From contig NZ_CP099966.1 of the NCBI RefSeq assembly GCF_025403485.1, positions 1,860,001-1,924,000 of the forward strand: a stretch of DNA of 64,000 bases. Direction: 5' to 3'. Under the pieces are notes generated by a model, which was not told the DNA's origin, ran no database searches, and saw only the letters and a list, made by a program, of their open reading frames with translations. Made by a program: the position numbers and the translations under genes. The DNA comes from Chryseobacterium paludis (GTDB lineage: Bacteria; Bacteroidota; Bacteroidia; Flavobacteriales; Weeksellaceae). Each line of letters begins with the position of its first letter. The stretch's first letter is position 1. Below are positions 45,327 to 54,500 of the stretch, one piece after another.

Positions 45327-45920
45327 TTAAGATTTATCAATTTTAGAATCATACAATCGAAAAAGCTCAACATAATCTGCCTCAGTTTTCGCTCCTTTCA
45401 ATTTTTCTTCCAAATCCGGATAAGCCTTAAGCATTTTTCTAAATGCCCCTTTAAAATCATTAAAAAATCCTGAATACAATACATTCTTATCCTTATCAAT
45501 AATATATCCTTTGATTTCAAGCTGAACACGAAGTGCCGGATTACGATAATCTTTATACCAATTTATATTTCTACCTTCATACATAATTTCAATTAAACCT
45601 TTTTCTTTCGGCAACCTTTCTGCGGATTCGAAATACTCATGTTTTACATTATTTTCATCCGTAATTTTAATGTACTTTACATCAGTCGGCTCTACCCAGG
45701 TCTCATTTCCTTTATCATCTTTCATTTTCATTTTAAATAAAATCGTAGCAAAATAATATTTCTTATTTGTGAATCTACCTACATTTCTGATGGTAGCTTT
45801 GATCGTATCATTAGAGTTTTTTAAAATATATTGCACCGGGAAAAAACCTTTATTTTCCTTCTCCTGAGAAAATATAATCAGCGAAAACAAAGAAAAAAAT
45901 AAAATTAATGTATTTTTCAT
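45327..45920 (-). CDS. secreted hypothetical protein
   Basis: A 197-residue protein. The ATG at 45920 starts a signal peptide (MKNTLILFFSLFSLIIFSQ); the longer frame from 45950 overlaps the terminator of the upstream gene. The mature part begins EKENKGFFPVQYILKNSND and has a beta-rich, charged middle (FKMKMKDDKGNETWVEPTDV, then KHEYFESAERLPK). No family is recognised. Small periplasmic proteins like this are common in flavobacteria. It lies between two terminators and so is its own unit. Confidence 0.7.
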   Translation of the reverse strand: MKNTLILFFSLFSLIIFSQEKENKGFFPVQYILKNSNDTIKATIRNVGRFTNKKYYFATILFKMKMKDDKGNETWVEPTDVKYIKITDENNVKHEYFESAERLPKEKGLIEIMYEGRNINWYKDYRNPALRVQLEIKGYIIDKDKNVLYSGFFNDFKGAFRKMLKAYPDLEEKLKGAKTEADYVELFRLYDSKIDKS

Positions 45921-45934
45921 AATTAAAAAATTAA

Positions 45935-45961
45935 AAAAAAGCCCAGACAAAATCTGAGCTT
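45935..45961 (-). terminator. rho-independent terminator after lpdA
   Basis: On the minus strand, AGCTCAGA, TTTTG, TCTGGGCT with one G-U pair, followed by a run of eight T. Confidence 0.85.
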
Positions 45962-45995
45962 TATTATATTATCTGGTAATATTCTATTTTATAAA

Positions 45996-47384
45996 TTAAA
46001 TGTGAATTACTTCACCATAAGCAGCAGCAGCAGCTTCCATGATAGCTTCAGAAACTGTTGGGTGTGGGTGGATAGATTTGATGATCTCATGACCTGTAGT
46101 CTCTAGTTTTCTAGCGACAACAGCTTCAGCAACCATATCTGTTACTCCTTCACCGATCATATGACATCCTAACCATTCTCCATATTTAGCATCAAAAATA
46201 ACTTTGATAAATCCATCAGTATTTCCGTTTGCGGTTGCTTTACCACTTGCAGAAAGAGGGAATTTACCAACTTTGATCTCATATCCTTTTTCTTTAGCCT
46301 GCTTTTCCGTAAGACCTACAGAAGCAACTTCAGGGTGGCAATAGGTACATCCAGGGATATTACCGTAGTCAATTTTCTCTACGTGCATTCCTTTGATCTT
46401 CTCAACACAAGTGATTCCTTCAGCTGAAGCAACGTGAGCTAAAGCCTGAGTTGGGATAAGATCTCCAATTGCGTAATATCCAGGAACAGATGTTTCGTAC
46501 CATTCGTTTACTAAAACTCTCCCTTTATCAGTCTGGATTCCTACTTCTTCTAAACCGATATTTTCAATGTTAGCAGCAATACCTACCGCTGAAAGTAAAA
46601 TATCCGCTTCAAGAGTAATGTTTCCATTAGCTGTTTTTACGTTTGCTTTAACACCTTCTCCGCTAGTATCTACACTTTCTACAGAAGCATTCGTCATAAT
46701 TTCAATTCCTGATTTTTTCAGAGATTTTTCTAAGTGTTTAGAAATTTCTTCATCTTCAACCGGAACGATATTTGGCATAAATTCAACAACAGTTACTTTT
46801 GTTCCCATTGTATTATAGAAGTCAGCAAATTCTACTCCAATAGCTCCAGAACCCACAACGATCATAGATTTTGGCTGCTCAGGAAGTGCCAATGCCTGTC
46901 TGTATCCGATTACTTTTTTACCATCCTGAGGTAAGTTTGGTAATTCTCTTGAACGTGCACCTGTTGCAATAATGATATTGTTTCCAGCATATTCAGTTAC
47001 TTTACCATCTTTATCTGTAACAGAAACTTTTTTATCTTTTAAAACTTTAGCCGTACCAAGAATAACATCAATTTTATTCTTTTTCATCAGGAACTCAATT
47101 CCTTTGCTCATTTTGTTAGCAACACCACGGCTTCTTTGAATTACATTTGGAAACTCAAAACTTGCTTCCACTTTGTTCAAACCATAATCTTCTGCATGAT
47201 TGATATAATGAAAAACCTGAGCAGATTTCAATAAAGCTTTAGTTGGTATACATCCCCAGTTAAGACAAATTCCTCCTAAGTTTTCTTTTTCGATAATTGC
47301 AGTTTTGAAACCCAATTGTGCCGCTCTAATCGCTGTAACATATCCACCAGGACCACTTCCGATGACAATAATATCGTAATTCAT
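45996..47384 (-). CDS. lpdA: dihydrolipoyl dehydrogenase (E3)
   Basis: A 462-residue flavoprotein from the ATG at 47384 (MNYDIIVIGSGPGGY). It has the FAD-binding motif GSGPGGYVTAIRAAQLG, the redox-active Cys pair in GGICLNWGCIPT, the NAD motif VVGSGAIGVEFADF, the second FAD site AIGDLIPTQALAH and the C-terminal SIHPHPTVSE with the catalytic His/Glu. It reoxidises dihydrolipoamide of 2-oxoacid dehydrogenase complexes and of glycine cleavage. The fused E1 gene at 60.1-62.5 kb in this window could be one of its partners. A 40-residue upstream extension in the same frame lacks family similarity and is rejected. Confidence 0.96.
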   Translation of the reverse strand: MNYDIIVIGSGPGGYVTAIRAAQLGFKTAIIEKENLGGICLNWGCIPTKALLKSAQVFHYINHAEDYGLNKVEASFEFPNVIQRSRGVANKMSKGIEFLMKKNKIDVILGTAKVLKDKKVSVTDKDGKVTEYAGNNIIIATGARSRELPNLPQDGKKVIGYRQALALPEQPKSMIVVGSGAIGVEFADFYNTMGTKVTVVEFMPNIVPVEDEEISKHLEKSLKKSGIEIMTNASVESVDTSGEGVKANVKTANGNITLEADILLSAVGIAANIENIGLEEVGIQTDKGRVLVNEWYETSVPGYYAIGDLIPTQALAHVASAEGITCVEKIKGMHVEKIDYGNIPGCTYCHPEVASVGLTEKQAKEKGYEIKVGKFPLSASGKATANGNTDGFIKVIFDAKYGEWLGCHMIGEGVTDMVAEAVVARKLETTGHEIIKSIHPHPTVSEAIMEAAAAAYGEVIHI

Positions 47385-47626
47385 TAGCTTAAAATTTTTA
47401 TGCGAATTTAAGGAAAAAATATTGGATGTAACGTATTTATGAAACTTCATATTTTGTAGAAGATATAGACTATTTATATACTTATTACCGCATAAATAAT
47501 ACATAATCAGCTAAAAAAGAAGGGTGTTTTTAGATAACATTTCCTCCACATCCCCTTATTAATAAAAAATAATCATCATTTTTTTCAACAACTAGTATAT
47601 TTTTTTTATTTTTATAAAAAAAAACA

Positions 47627-48511
47627 ATGAAAAATTATTATTTGGTTATTTTACTATGCAGCGTATTCGCAAATGCACAAGTCGGTATTGGTACAACAAA
47701 TCCCAACAGTACATTAACAGTCAATGGCTCTTTAGAAGCGGATTACAAGGAGATTACAGCAGCTACTTATGCTATAACATCTACGGATCATTATCTGACT
47801 TACAATGGAACAGCTCTTACTACGTTTACACTTCCTGTAATAGGAACAGGTACTACAAGCTATACCGGAAGAATTTACAAGATAAAAAATGTATCTTCAT
47901 TTAATATTACTATTCAAGCCTCCAGTGGAAATACACTAAGAGCAGATAACACACCAGTTCCAACTTTTACAGTTCCACCAGGAGCTTATGCCGAAATTGT
48001 TAATAATAGTAATACGACGGGTGGAACATGGGATTTATCTTTTTCTGCTTTACCAAAGCCAGGAAACGTTGAAGTTTATGGTACCTCTTTATCTATTCCT
48101 CCTCATGGTGCAGGTACTGCCCCTGTTGCTGACTGGACCAACCATACGAATGCAACATTCGATACAGGTTCAGGTACAGACAGATGGTGGGTAATCAGCA
48201 AAACTTCTTTTGCTTATGCCCATACGGCGAATTTTGCTAACACCAGCAGAATGACCCTTGTTTATGAATATCAGGGAACTCCTTTCAATATTACCAATAT
48301 GTTTCCTATCTTAACGGCTGGTAATAATTCCAGTTTTCCAGACGTATTCACTGCATCGTTTGTAAGTCTTGCAAATAACGGGACTGCCGGAAGAACCAGA
48401 ATTACAGTATCTGTTGCCCGTATTGATTTTACCGGTGCCAATGGTTCAAATAATAGTAACTGGACGGGGACTTTTATGCTTAATTTATTGTTAGCAAGAA
48501 GAGTATTCTAA
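47627..48511 (+). CDS. secreted protein with VGIGTTNP N-terminal motif
   Basis: A 294-residue protein with a signal peptide (MKNYYLVILLCSVFANA). QVGIGTTNPNSTLTVNGSL directly follows, the start typical of many flavobacterial surface proteins that resemble phage tail-fibre heads. The middle contains YTGRIYKIKNVSSFNITIQA and a glycine/asparagine-rich beta structure. The C-terminus (RTRITVSVARIDFTGANGS) is also beta-rich. It has no T9SS domain. Likely extracellular or on the outer membrane. Followed by a strong terminator; function unknown. Confidence 0.75.
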   Translation: MKNYYLVILLCSVFANAQVGIGTTNPNSTLTVNGSLEADYKEITAATYAITSTDHYLTYNGTALTTFTLPVIGTGTTSYTGRIYKIKNVSSFNITIQASSGNTLRADNTPVPTFTVPPGAYAEIVNNSNTTGGTWDLSFSALPKPGNVEVYGTSLSIPPHGAGTAPVADWTNHTNATFDTGSGTDRWWVISKTSFAYAHTANFANTSRMTLVYEYQGTPFNITNMFPILTAGNNSSFPDVFTASFVSLANNGTAGRTRITVSVARIDFTGANGSNNSNWTGTFMLNLLLARRVF

Positions 48512-48536
48512 AAATTACCACAATATAACTATCTAT

Positions 48537-48565
48537 AAAAAGAGCAGGAAATACCTGCTCTTTTT
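48537..48565. terminator. rho-independent terminator
   Basis: AAAAAGAGCAGG, AAATA region, CCTGCTCTTTTT between the convergent genes ending at 48511 and 48606. Confidence 0.9.
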
Positions 48566-48605
48566 ACATTTCAATGCTATTAATATTTTCAAGTAATCTA
48601 AATGA

Positions 48606-48866
48606 TTACATTTTTTTCAGTAATTTTTTTTCGTTTCGATATTTCCAATTTAAAGCCTTTAATTGGTCTCGTTTCATCTTTTTGGTCGCTAGTGGATGAT
48701 TCAAAATAAGTTTCTTTTCTCGATTGTATCGTTTATCCAGCTCACGTGATTTCATATTAACCAGTTCACTTTTCGAAGGATGCGGCGGAGGTGTTGGATG
48801 TCTTTGTGCTGAAACATTCATCGATAGGCCTACTAATAATAGTGTTGATATAAATAACTTATTCAT
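48606..48866 (-). CDS. small secreted basic protein
   Basis: An 86-residue protein. The ATG at 48866 starts a signal peptide (MNKLFISTLLLVGLSMNVSA); the frame is open 10 codons further upstream. The mature peptide begins QRHPTPPPHPSKSELVNM and is then a highly charged helix with many Lys and Arg (RELDKRYNREKKLI, WKYRNEKKLLKKM). No family is recognised. Expected in the periplasm. Confidence 0.65.
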   Translation of the reverse strand: MNKLFISTLLLVGLSMNVSAQRHPTPPPHPSKSELVNMKSRELDKRYNREKKLILNHPLATKKMKRDQLKALNWKYRNEKKLLKKM

Positions 48867-48972
48867 GATATTTACTTTTATGAATGGCTTTAACAAAATG
48901 ATTACGATTAATTAAATTCATTCAGGTTTACAGTCAATCTTACATATATCGTACCAGCATTTTTGCAGCAAT

Positions 48973-51636
48973 TTATTGAACTTCAATATTCTGCTTTAAA
49001 GGCAGGTTTTTGGAAGAATTTCCGACCATAATTCGGTATGTTCCCCGTTCCACAGTCCAATTCATTTTTTCATCTAAAAATTTCAACTCTTTAATAGGAA
49101 GTTCTATGGTCACCTGCTTTGATTCTCCCGGTTTTAGATATACTTTCTGAAAACCCTTCAACTCGATCACTGGTCTAGAGACTGAGGCTAATACATCTTT
49201 TACGTAGAGTTGAACCACCTCACTTCCATTTGTTGATCCCGTATTTTTAACATTAACTTTAGCAATCACGGTTTCATTTTCAGTGTACTTTATTTTATCC
49301 AATTTTAAATCCGAAATTTCAAAAGTTGTATAGCTTAATCCAAATCCAAAAGGATATAAAGGTTCACCACTTAGGTCATAGTAATCATTTCCTCTTCCGG
49401 TTGGATGGTGATTATAACTTAACGGAAGCTGACCTTCTTCAACAGGAAAAGTAATGGGTAATTTTCCAGATGGGCTTTCTATTCCGAAGAGCACTTTTGC
49501 AATTGCATTTCCACCTTGCTCTCCTGGATACCAAACATCTAAAATCGCTCCTACCTCATCTTTCCAACTGGTTGTTTTTATAGCGGAACCACCTATTAAA
49601 ACTACTGTCGTAGGTTTATTTAATTTTGAAACTCTATGAATAAACTCTTCTTGATTTCCGGGAAGACTTAAAGAAGAACGGTCTTGAAATTCACCTTCAT
49701 GAATTCCGGCTGTAATAATAATATGATCTACCTCTTCAGCAAGCTTTAAAGCTTCATCAAAATCCTTTTGGCCATCAGGTATTCCATAGTTCCATATCAG
49801 CTCTATATGAGCTTCGCCTCTGTTTTCCCTAAATTCTATCTTTAAATCATACTCTTTATTTTTAGTAAAATTAACCTCAGCAGTTTGAGTTGAATAGCTA
49901 AGTTTTTCCCAACGATCAACAATCATTTTTCCATCCAAAAACAATCTGAATCCATCATTTCCCTGCAAGCCCAATTGGTACTTCCCTGACTCCGGAGCTT
50001 TTAATTTCCCGATCCACTGCACACTGTAATTATCCGGCTGTAGCTTTTCCTGATCCGGCGAATATAAGGTCCATTTAAAACTCAATTGTTCATCCTGTCT
50101 TTCAAAAGCAGGTTTTCCTTTCAGATCACTATTTGAAAAATAGCTCCCTTTTAATCCTTGCTTATTGTCAAACAACAAAAATTCACCAGGAACTGTCTTT
50201 AATTTTTTTAAATTCCAGTCAATCCCTTTTGAATAAACAATATCAACATTTTTATTTTTACAAAATTTTTTGATTCCTTCCAATATACTCACTTTGCTTT
50301 TTCCTGGCCCGGAATATCCACCTAATCTTGCATCAGCAGCATCCGCTCCAACAATAAGGATCTTTTTCATATGCTCAGATACAGGAAGGGTATTTTCTCT
50401 GTTTTGAAGGAGAACAAACGATTCAATTGCCGCTCTTTCCGCTAACTTTGAATGGTCAATTTTCTTCAAATCTTCAATATCCTTATCTGACACATATGGA
50501 TTGTCAAATAATCCCAATTCAAACTTCGCTCTTAAAACCCTTGAAACGGCGTCATCAATTCTTTCTCGTGAAATCCTGCCGTCTAAAAATGGTGGAATAA
50601 ACAGTTTATAGTGTTTGTAATCTGTTTGAAAAATAACATCTAAACCGGAATTAATTGCCTGCGCAGAAGCATCATCATAATCTTTTGCTGTAAAATGCAA
50701 GACATTCGCTCCACCTACAGCACTTGCATCACTAATCACGAAGCCTTTGAAATTCCAGTCTTTTTTCAATTTTTCAGTTAGTAACCAATGGTTGGCTGTG
50801 GATGGTCTTCCATCAAGTAAATTATAAGAGGTCATTACAGATCTGCTTTTTCCTTCTATAAATACTTTATGAAAAGGAATTAAGTGAGTTTCTTCCAAAT
50901 ACCGCTTACTCCAATGAATCGGATAAGAATCTCTCCCACCTTCACCTACGTTGGCGAGGAAATGTTTTGGTGTGGTAATGATTCCAAGATTTTCGAATGA
51001 ACTGACAAAATTCACTCCCATCACAGAAATTAAAAAAGGATCTTCACCATAGGTTTCTTCCGTTCTTCCCCATCGCACGTCACTGGCAATATTGACTACC
51101 GGGGTTAAAATCTGACGGATTCCCCGTAATTTTGATTCTTTAGCAATAGCTGTTGAAACATCTTTCATTAATGAAGGGTTAAATGATGCAGAGAGGGCAA
51201 TTGCCTGTGGAAAAGCTGTTGCGCCTTCACGCATTAAACCATGCAGGGCTTCATCAAAAGGAATAATGGGAATTCCCAATCTTGATTCTTCAATAAAATA
51301 TTTCTGGATCCTATTGATTTTCTTTGCCAGCCTCTCTCCATCTTCGTTTGCATTATATTTTAGCATTTGCCCGGCTACTCCATCACCTTGATTTCCAGCA
51401 CTCACCTGTAGTCCAAAGATTCCGTGCTGATATTGTTTTTTTGGAATACCATCAAGATCTCCGGGAATCATGAAACATTGCCAGAACTTCTCTTCAGGAG
51501 TCATTCTTTTTAATAAATCCAGTACTCTTAGCTCAACTGGTTGTTTAGAATCTTTATATAAAGGTTTTTGTGCAGAAACGACAGTCATATTCAGAAACAA
51601 GGCCACTCCAATCAACTGATTACGATACGACTTCAT
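48973..51636 (-). CDS. glycoside hydrolase family 3 (beta-glucosidase-like) with PA14 insert
   Basis: An 887-residue protein with a signal peptide (MKSYRNQLIGVALFLNMTVVSA). The N-terminal GH3 barrel contains FDEALHGLM, the nucleophile motif GFVISDASAVGG near residue 300 and GVNFVSSFENLGI. The C-terminal GH3 domain is interrupted by a PA14 domain (about residues 490-600; SNSDLKGKPAFERQ, SGKYQLGLQGNDGFRLFLDG), a carbohydrate-binding module. A fibronectin III-like domain closes the protein. Members hydrolyse beta-glucosides or beta-xylosides. It shares TAATG (1-nt overlap) with the GH29 gene upstream, so the two are translationally coupled and probably degrade the same fucosylated glycan. Confidence 0.92.
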   Translation of the reverse strand: MKSYRNQLIGVALFLNMTVVSAQKPLYKDSKQPVELRVLDLLKRMTPEEKFWQCFMIPGDLDGIPKKQYQHGIFGLQVSAGNQGDGVAGQMLKYNANEDGERLAKKINRIQKYFIEESRLGIPIIPFDEALHGLMREGATAFPQAIALSASFNPSLMKDVSTAIAKESKLRGIRQILTPVVNIASDVRWGRTEETYGEDPFLISVMGVNFVSSFENLGIITTPKHFLANVGEGGRDSYPIHWSKRYLEETHLIPFHKVFIEGKSRSVMTSYNLLDGRPSTANHWLLTEKLKKDWNFKGFVISDASAVGGANVLHFTAKDYDDASAQAINSGLDVIFQTDYKHYKLFIPPFLDGRISRERIDDAVSRVLRAKFELGLFDNPYVSDKDIEDLKKIDHSKLAERAAIESFVLLQNRENTLPVSEHMKKILIVGADAADARLGGYSGPGKSKVSILEGIKKFCKNKNVDIVYSKGIDWNLKKLKTVPGEFLLFDNKQGLKGSYFSNSDLKGKPAFERQDEQLSFKWTLYSPDQEKLQPDNYSVQWIGKLKAPESGKYQLGLQGNDGFRLFLDGKMIVDRWEKLSYSTQTAEVNFTKNKEYDLKIEFRENRGEAHIELIWNYGIPDGQKDFDEALKLAEEVDHIIITAGIHEGEFQDRSSLSLPGNQEEFIHRVSKLNKPTTVVLIGGSAIKTTSWKDEVGAILDVWYPGEQGGNAIAKVLFGIESPSGKLPITFPVEEGQLPLSYNHHPTGRGNDYYDLSGEPLYPFGFGLSYTTFEISDLKLDKIKYTENETVIAKVNVKNTGSTNGSEVVQLYVKDVLASVSRPVIELKGFQKVYLKPGESKQVTIELPIKELKFLDEKMNWTVERGTYRIMVGNSSKNLPLKQNIEVQ

Positions 51637-53078
51637 TACTGAATTATTTGAATTACTGTTGCATACTTCAACTGTTTTCTTTCATCAGGAACTTGAACAT
51701 CAATTCTATTCCCCTGTTGTTTCCATTTAATTTTAGATGAAATTCCTAAAATCTTTATTGATTTCGGTTTAAAGTTTTCAGGAATTGTAAAGTTCAAATC
51801 TGAAGGTGAGGAATAATCGGATTTTTCCTGAATATGGAAAATATTCAGCATTTTTCCGTCTTTACTTTTAGTGTAATAAAAATCTCCTTCATGATAAGGC
51901 GCGACACTTCTTGTTGCAAACACCGCAGACTGATTTTTCTCCATCCATCCGGAAATTTCCTTTAGTCTTTCATACACAACTGCATCATAATCACCATTTG
52001 GACCTGGAGCAATATTCATCAGATAGTTTCCACCTCTTGAAATAATTTTAATTAAAGTTTCAATAATCTTTTGAGACGATTTATAATGATCGTTAGGAAC
52101 ATACGAAAAGGAATCTCCCATTGTGATGCAGCTTTCCCACGGAATTGACAGTGGTTGCTCAGGAACTGCCTGCTCTGGAGTAATATAGTTTTCCCATCTT
52201 CCAGGAACAGTTCTATCTACGATGATAATTCCCGGCTGATTTTTCCGGGCCATATTCCCAATCTTATCCATATCAATATCCTGTTCTACCTTAATGGTTC
52301 TCTGCCATTCTACATGAGGATCAATCGTATTAAAAGGTCGAACCCAGCCTCCATCCAGCCAAAGAATATCTATTTTCCCATAGTTTGAAGTGAGTTCATT
52401 AAGCTGATTAAATGTGAATGTCTTAAAGTTCTCCCATCTTTCAGGATATTTTTTCGGATCGTAGTTTACATTTCTGTCTTTAGGTGGAAAATAAGACCAC
52501 CAATAATCATTAGAGTGCCAGTCGGGTTTTGAGAAATAGGCACCAATCTTAAAACCATCTTTTCGAAACGTATTAAAAATCTCTTTTGCAATATCTGCTT
52601 TGGGATTCCTAGAAAAAGGTGTCTTTGGAGAAGTAATTTTATAATCTGATTCCCTGGTATCAAACATGGCAAAACCATCGTGATGCTTCGTTGTAAAAAC
52701 AACATATTTCATTCCCGCCTTTTTCGTAGCATCAGCCCATTTTTGGGGATTAAATTGAGTCGGATTAAAAGTAGTCTGCAGGTTTTCATAATTCTTTACG
52801 TATTCATTGTATGTTTTCCCATGCTCGGACTTACGTTGAGTCCATGATTCATCTTCAGGACATAAACTCCAGCTTTCAACCACTCCCCATTGGCTGTAGG
52901 TTCCCCAATGCATAAAAAGTCCGAATTTTAAATCCTGCCAGTCTTCCAGGTTTTTCACAACTAAAGGATCAGTAGGCTTTTCATAACCTTTTGAAACATT
53001 ATGTGCCTGTGAAAAAAAGGTTGCAGAAAGAAAAAATGATGCAAGAAAAAAGGTTTTAGTTTTTTGTTGGATGAGCAT
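51636..53078 (-). CDS. alpha-L-fucosidase, GH29
   Basis: A 480-residue secreted protein (signal MLIQQKTKTFFLASFFLSA). GH29 motifs are clear: FGLFMHWGTYSQWGVVESW, YVVFTTKHHDGFAMFD, FKIGAYFSKPDWH, and the nucleophile region KIDILWLDGGW near residue 240. GGNYLMNIAPGPNGDYD marks the barrel end. The C-terminal beta-domain is short. It should release alpha-L-fucose from glycoconjugates such as mucins or plant glycans. It is the first gene of a pair with the GH3 enzyme. No SusC/SusD genes are adjacent, so this is not a complete polysaccharide utilisation locus. Confidence 0.93.
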   Translation of the reverse strand: MLIQQKTKTFFLASFFLSATFFSQAHNVSKGYEKPTDPLVVKNLEDWQDLKFGLFMHWGTYSQWGVVESWSLCPEDESWTQRKSEHGKTYNEYVKNYENLQTTFNPTQFNPQKWADATKKAGMKYVVFTTKHHDGFAMFDTRESDYKITSPKTPFSRNPKADIAKEIFNTFRKDGFKIGAYFSKPDWHSNDYWWSYFPPKDRNVNYDPKKYPERWENFKTFTFNQLNELTSNYGKIDILWLDGGWVRPFNTIDPHVEWQRTIKVEQDIDMDKIGNMARKNQPGIIIVDRTVPGRWENYITPEQAVPEQPLSIPWESCITMGDSFSYVPNDHYKSSQKIIETLIKIISRGGNYLMNIAPGPNGDYDAVVYERLKEISGWMEKNQSAVFATRSVAPYHEGDFYYTKSKDGKMLNIFHIQEKSDYSSPSDLNFTIPENFKPKSIKILGISSKIKWKQQGNRIDVQVPDERKQLKYATVIQIIQ

Positions 53079-53503
53079 AGAGAAATACTTTTCGCTAAAG
53101 TAATAATCCTGTTATGAATTCGCAAAAAATAGTTTTTTACTCAAATTGCTGATTACTTAACAACAGATCATTCAGATTTATCTACAGATCTGTGATCGTT
53201 TTTAGTTCCCACAGACTTCACAGATCTTTTCATTTTTATCGGAGATAAAAACCTTGAGCTTTAAAAACTCAATACTTAAAAAAACTTAGCGCCTTTGCGT
53301 TTAACTATTCTTCAGCTGCTTTAATGCAAAGTTTTATAATGATGCTGTTTAATTTAAGTTAGCAAAGAATAGCTTCGCTTAAGAAGCTTCTGGGGAAAAT
53401 ATAAAAATCTTTGATTTTTCAAGAACTTATGTGATCTTCTTATACGGTATGTATCAAACCTAAAATAACTAAAGTGTCTAAAAACTTTTGTGTCTTTTGT
53501 GGT
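53079..53503. other. 425-bp intergenic region with dispersed-repeat-like blocks
   Basis: No open frame stands out. It contains two related phrases: ACTTAGCGCCTTTGCGTTTAA at about 53284-53304, and AACTTTTGTGTCTTTTGTGG at about 53483-53502. It also has CACAGACTTCACAGATC near 53210. I recall similar AT-rich phrases as common intergenic motifs in flavobacterial genomes, possibly a decayed repeated element. Confidence 0.5.
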
Positions 53504-54397
53504 TTAAATTAAATTTTGTAATGTAACATCAATATCCGGAAAAGAAAACCGGAAATTATTTTTCACCAATATTTCTGGATATACATTTCTGCTTTTTAGT
53601 AAAAGTTCTGTTTCTGTTCTCAAAAATATAGATGCAATTTCTAATTGCCAGATCGGAGCATTCATTCCAAAAGGCATTCTTAATCGAGCTCTTAACTTCT
53701 TCATCAATTCTTCATTGGATAGAGGATTCGGTGCTGTTACATTAATTGGACCTGAAATATTTTCATTTTCAATGATCCATTCTACTGCACGACAGAAATC
53801 ATCTACATGAATCCAACTGACATTTTGATTTCCATTTCCCTGTTTACCTCCTAAGCCCAATTTCGTGATCTGACGAAGTTTTGGAAAAGCACCTCCATTT
53901 TTCCCTAATACAATAGAAGTTCGTAAAGCCACTTTTCTTACCTCATCATGTCCAACTTTGAAAAATTCTTTTTCCCAGCTTTTACAGATATTCATTGAAA
54001 AATCATCGCCAATAATTCCATTTTCTTCTGTATTCAAATGCTTTTCTGAATGCACATAAATGGTAGCTGAACTTGCATTGAGCCAAACTTTAGGCTTGTT
54101 AATACAGTTATCAATGGCTTGCTGAAGCACTTTTGTACTTTCAATTCTTGACGTATAAATTTCTTTTTTATTTTCATCAGTATACCTGCAGTCAACGGAT
54201 TTCCCTGTAAGATTGATTAAAACATCAGAATCTTCAAGGAAATCTTTCCATTTATCTAATGTTTGGGCATCCCAATATACTTCGTTTTTGCGTTTCGGAT
54301 TTCTGGTTAAAATATAAACCTGATTTCCTTTTTCTATAAAATATCTTTCTAGGTTTCTTCCAAGAAAGCCGGTTCCAGCAGCTATAATTATTTTCAT
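53504..54397 (-). CDS. TIGR01777-type NAD-dependent epimerase
   Basis: A 297-residue SDR-fold protein. IAAGTGFLGRNLERYF is the N-terminal nucleotide-binding loop. DVLINLTGKSVDCRYTDENK is the hallmark of the TIGR01777 (YfcH-like) family. NASSATIYVHSEKH holds the region of the active Ser and Tyr. SWIHVDDFCRAVEWI and the short C-terminal domain follow. These proteins are annotated as epimerases with unknown substrates. It is the last gene of an operon with DUF2071, SRPBCC and DCC proteins, the usual company of this family in flavobacteria. Its start is 9 bp after a run of nine 7-bp repeats. Confidence 0.9.
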   Translation of the reverse strand: MKIIIAAGTGFLGRNLERYFIEKGNQVYILTRNPKRKNEVYWDAQTLDKWKDFLEDSDVLINLTGKSVDCRYTDENKKEIYTSRIESTKVLQQAIDNCINKPKVWLNASSATIYVHSEKHLNTEENGIIGDDFSMNICKSWEKEFFKVGHDEVRKVALRTSIVLGKNGGAFPKLRQITKLGLGGKQGNGNQNVSWIHVDDFCRAVEWIIENENISGPINVTAPNPLSNEELMKKLRARLRMPFGMNAPIWQLEIASIFLRTETELLLKSRNVYPEILVKNNFRFSFPDIDVTLQNLI

Positions 54398-54405
54398 GAT
54401 TATTG

Positions 54406-54468
54406 GGTTTAAGGTTTAAGGTTTAAGGTTTAAGGTTTAAGGTTTAAGGTTTAAGGTTTAAGGTTTAA
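54406..54468. repeat. nine perfect tandem copies of a 7-bp unit (GGTTTAA)
   Basis: GGTTTAA repeats without a break nine times between the DUF2071 stop and the epimerase start, where the ribosome-binding region of the epimerase would be (distance about 9 bp). A related AAACTTAAACCT lies just beyond, near 54488. The unit length is not a multiple of three, so copy-number change would alter spacing but not a reading frame. Confidence 0.95.
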
Positions 54469-54500
54469 GTAAAATACTTTCTTAGGAAACTTAAACCTAA

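Noticed and set aside
47385..47504. Forty-residue N-terminal extension of lpdA
   Set aside because: The family starts at MNYDIIVIG; the extension has no similarity to E3 proteins.
54406..54468. Telomere-like or CRISPR-like repeat
   Set aside because: A 7-bp microsatellite without spacers, inside an operon of a bacterial chromosome.
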